A DNA stretch of 64,000 nucleotides from JAKAXS01 sp965279065 (GTDB taxonomy: Bacteria; Pseudomonadota; Alphaproteobacteria; Rhizobiales; Hyphomicrobiaceae). The DNA lies in the NCBI GenBank assembly GCA_965279065.1, contig OZ257134.1:1798001-1862000 (forward strand), read 5' to 3'. The translations under genes and the position numbers were made by a program. The notes below the pieces were generated by a model, which did not search any database, was not told the DNA's origin, and saw only the letters and a list, made by a program, of their open reading frames with translations. This document shows positions 61,886 to 64,000 of this stretch, in pieces. Every line of letters begins with the position of its first letter. Positions within the stretch are counted from its first letter, which is position 1.

Positions 61886-62299
61886 TCAGGGAACGAAAGT
61901 ACGCACCGGCCGGTCATTCGTGTCGAGCTGCGCCCGGCGATCATCGAAATATCGCGGATCGGCAAATCCCCCGAACCACGCCGCCAGCAGCAGCGCGGCG
62001 GCGAGCGGCGCCAGAAACAGCGAAATCTGCGAGCCGACGCGCAGAAAGCCGGTCCAGAACAGCCACAGCAGCATCCCGAACAGCACGATGATACCGCCGC
62101 CGGCGTCGATCCCACGGTCGAAGGCATAGACCCCGGCCGCGATAATCGCCAGCACACCTACCAAGACGGGAACAATTGGCAGGTCCGCGTGCAACACGCC
62201 CATGGGCCAGCCATTCCGCGACGCGAAAAACCGATAGCTCGCCAGGCTCAGTCCCCAGCCGATCGCACCGATCGCCAGCAAAAACGGAACATCGACCAT
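61886..62299 (-). CDS. Small membrane protein inside the nuo cluster
   Basis: A 137-residue inner-membrane protein that I do not recognise. Four hydrophobic helices are visible: VPFLLAIGAIGWGLSLASY, LPIVPVLVGVLAIIAAGVYA, GGGIIVLFGMLLWLFWTGFL and ISLFLAPLAAALLLAAWFGG. A short polar tail (FADPRYFDDRRAQLDTND) follows. The ATG at 62299 is preceded by GGGAGGA; the open frame further upstream is rejected. It sits between nuoD and nuoE on the same strand, with gaps of about 165 and 239 bases. A role in complex I assembly or a chance insertion are both possible. Confidence 0.7.
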   Translation of the reverse strand: MVDVPFLLAIGAIGWGLSLASYRFFASRNGWPMGVLHADLPIVPVLVGVLAIIAAGVYAFDRGIDAGGGIIVLFGMLLWLFWTGFLRVGSQISLFLAPLAAALLLAAWFGGFADPRYFDDRRAQLDTNDRPVRTFVP

Positions 62300-62464
62300 G
62301 GCGGCATCCTCCCACGCAACACATTGCTGACATTTTTGCCAGCAAAGCCCACCGGTTGCTAGGGGCAATCGTCGTTGAAAGTCATGTGTAGAAGAGAATG
62401 CTCCGAATCCAGGAGACTTTAAGCCTTCAGCGTAACCCTCGGCGTGGCCTGGAATTCCGCAAAT

Positions 62465-63655
62465 CTATCGGTCAATCTCGCCGAACACGATGTCGAGCGA
62501 TCCCAAGATGGCGCTGACGTCGGCCAGCATGTGGCCGCGGTTCATGAAATCCATGGCCTGCAGGTGCGGGAAGCCGGGTGCGCGGATCTTGCAGCGGTAG
62601 GGCTTGTTGGATCCGTCGGCCACCAGATAGACGCCGAACTCGCCCTTGGGTGCCTCCACGCAGGCGTAGATCTCGCCCTCCGGCACGTGGAAGCCTTCGG
62701 TGTAAAGCTTGAAATGGTGGATCAGGGCCTCCATCGAGCGCTTCATCTCGCCCCGCTTCGGCGGCACGACTTTCTTGTCGGCTGACGTCACCGGGCCGGC
62801 GCCCTCCGCCGAGCGAAGCTTCTCGCACGCCTGCTTCATGATCTTCACGCTCTCGCGCATTTCCTGCATGCGGATGAGGTAGCGGTCGTAGCAGTCGCCG
62901 TTCTTGCCGATCGGAATGTCGAAGTCGAACTCCGAATAGCATTCGTAGGGCTGCGCCTTGCGCAGATCCCATGCCGCGCCCGAGCCGCGCACCATCACGC
63001 CGGAGAAACCCCAGCGGAAGCAGTCTTCCAGGCTGACGACGCCGATATCGACGTTGCGCTGCTTGAAGATACGGTTGCCAGTCAGCAGGCTGTCGAGATC
63101 GTCCACGACCTTCAGGAACGGATCGCACCAGTCATAGATGTCGTCGATCAACTCGGGCGGCAGATCCTGGTGCACGCCGCCGACGCGAAAGTATTTGGCG
63201 TGCATGCGCGAGCCCGAGGCCCGCTCGTAGAACACCATCAGCTTCTCGCGTTCTTCGAAGCCCCAGAGTGGTGGCGTCAACGCACCGACGTCCATGGCCT
63301 GCGTCGTAACGTTAAGCAGATGCGACAGGTGCCGACCGATCTCGGAGAACAGCACGCGGATCAGCTGCGCCCGCTTTGGTACGGTGATCCCCAGCATGCG
63401 CTCGGCCGCTAGGCAGAACGCGTGCTCCTGGTTCATCGGCGCCACGTAGTCCAGCCGGTCGAAATAGCCGATCGCCTGCAGGTACGTCTTGTGCTCGATC
63501 AGCTTCTCGGTACCGCGATGCAAGAGCCCTATATGCGGATCGACACGCTCGACAACTTCGCCGTCGAGCTCCAGCACCAGCCGCAGTACGCCATGCGCCG
63601 CCGGATGCTGCGGTCCGAAGTTGATGTTGAACTGGCGAATCTCGGTCTCGGCCAT
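62465..63655 (-). CDS. nuoD: NADH-quinone oxidoreductase subunit D
   Basis: A 396-residue peripheral subunit of complex I, related to the large subunit of NiFe hydrogenases and lining the quinone cavity. It begins FNINFGPQHPAAHGVLRLVL and has HIGLLHRGTEKLIEHKTYLQ, then YFDRLDYVAPMNQEHAFCLA. The C-terminal motif is FMNRGHMLADVSAILGSLDI, then VFGEIDR, ending as usual. nuoC is not directly upstream: the GFA-family gene at 63676 lies 20 bases away. It is followed by the unrelated membrane protein at 61886-62299. Confidence 0.97.
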   Translation of the reverse strand: MAETEIRQFNINFGPQHPAAHGVLRLVLELDGEVVERVDPHIGLLHRGTEKLIEHKTYLQAIGYFDRLDYVAPMNQEHAFCLAAERMLGITVPKRAQLIRVLFSEIGRHLSHLLNVTTQAMDVGALTPPLWGFEEREKLMVFYERASGSRMHAKYFRVGGVHQDLPPELIDDIYDWCDPFLKVVDDLDSLLTGNRIFKQRNVDIGVVSLEDCFRWGFSGVMVRGSGAAWDLRKAQPYECYSEFDFDIPIGKNGDCYDRYLIRMQEMRESVKIMKQACEKLRSAEGAGPVTSADKKVVPPKRGEMKRSMEALIHHFKLYTEGFHVPEGEIYACVEAPKGEFGVYLVADGSNKPYRCKIRAPGFPHLQAMDFMNRGHMLADVSAILGSLDIVFGEIDR

Positions 63656-63675
63656 GTGTGTGACTCTCGTCGCTC

Positions 63676-64000
63676 TCAGGTGTTGGGGACGCCCATGACG
63701 CTTGCGACGAATTCGGCCCCCGTCAGCTTCTCGGTGTCGTTGGCAAAGTCATAGAAGGCCGGCTTCTCGTCGACGAAGATCTCACGCCGGAACACGACGC
63801 CATCTACGTCGTCGAGAGCGCCGGCAGAAACCTCGCAATGACTTCCGTCGCGCGTGCGCCAAAACAACGTGCTGCCGCAGACCTTGCAAAAACAGCGCTC
63901 GCCCCACGGCGATGACGGATAGACGCCAAGTGCGTCGACGCCTTCGATCGCGACATCGCTGCCGTCACAGCCAATACCGATGAAGGGGCCGGCGGACCAC
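63676..64000 (-). CDS. GFA-family zinc protein, C-terminal part (cut by window edge)
   Basis: The last 108 codons, including the stop, of a protein of the GFA family (glutathione-dependent formaldehyde-activating enzyme-like, CENP-V fold) are visible; the start lies to the right of the window. The second zinc motif is evident in GERCFCKVCGSTLFWRTRDG, followed by SAGALDDVDGVVFRREIFVD and KPAFYDFANDTEKLTG. Most members are of unknown activity. It is 20 bases upstream of nuoD, where nuoC is normally found in alphaproteobacteria, so it interrupts the standard order. Confidence 0.85.
   Translation of the reverse strand, partial: WSAGPFIGIGCDGSDVAIEGVDALGVYPSSPWGERCFCKVCGSTLFWRTRDGSHCEVSAGALDDVDGVVFRREIFVDEKPAFYDFANDTEKLTGAEFVASVMGVPNT

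Overview
The window is high-GC chromosomal DNA from an alphaproteobacterium, most probably a member of the Hyphomicrobiales. The evidence is the conserved gene order nuoN-birA-rnj-mce-DUF1467, the pairs rplM-rpsI and ctaA-DUF2842, a NuoE with the long C-terminal extension seen in rhizobial relatives, and an NdvA/ChvA-like glucan exporter. Coding density is high, most genes are housekeeping, and I see no prophage, integron, intact insertion sequence, rRNA operon or CRISPR array. Two tRNA genes are present (Tyr-GTA and Thr-TGT), both with encoded CCA.

Layout. 1-8.1 kb: the 5' part of miaA divergent from serB, a membrane protein, an EamA-type exporter, thrS, a PaaI-type thioesterase, tRNA-Tyr with a clear promoter, rlmB, two small exported proteins and tRNA-Thr. 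8.3-10.3 kb: a two-gene exosortase E system, made of a 42-residue peptide that is little more than a VPEFD-type sorting signal and a fused exosortase/CPBP intramembrane protease. 10.4-18.5 kb: a HAD-IIA hydrolase, an ABC glucan-type exporter, an exported Ala-rich protein, ribA, a periplasmic GH3 glycosidase, a CoA-binding protein and heme A synthase. 18.6-22 kb: a DUF2842 protein, an esterase-like hydrolase, a second exported protein with the same C-terminal cysteine motif as the one at 13.1 kb, and an FtsX-like permease without an ATPase partner. 22-29 kb: terC-argC, rplM-rpsI, a divergent region with a striking pair of dyads, an exported coiled-coil protein, an enoyl-CoA hydratase-like protein and recQ. 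29-40 kb: mainly envelope genes (tandem AprI/Inh inhibitor, Tat-dependent phosphoesterase, L,D-transpeptidase, exported coiled-coil protein, HtpX-like protease) with DUF72, methyltransferase and DUF4287 genes between them.

40-46 kb: greA and carB face a NodU-type carbamoyltransferase, which would consume the carbamoyl phosphate that CarAB makes. 46-64 kb: one long leftward array, nuoD-nuoE-F-G-H-I-J-K-L-M-N followed by birA, rnj, mce and a DUF1467 gene. Two extra genes interrupt the upstream end of the nuo array: a small membrane protein between nuoD and nuoE, and a GFA-family zinc protein upstream of nuoD. nuoA, nuoB and nuoC must lie to the right of the window.

The most promising unusual system is the exosortase E locus, where a tiny peptide substrate, a sortase-like transpeptidase and a CAAX-type protease are encoded together behind palindromic upstream elements. 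Next are two sets of unexplained inverted repeats (18853/19872 and 25006-25044) and the pair of exported proteins sharing a C-terminal CKKF motif.
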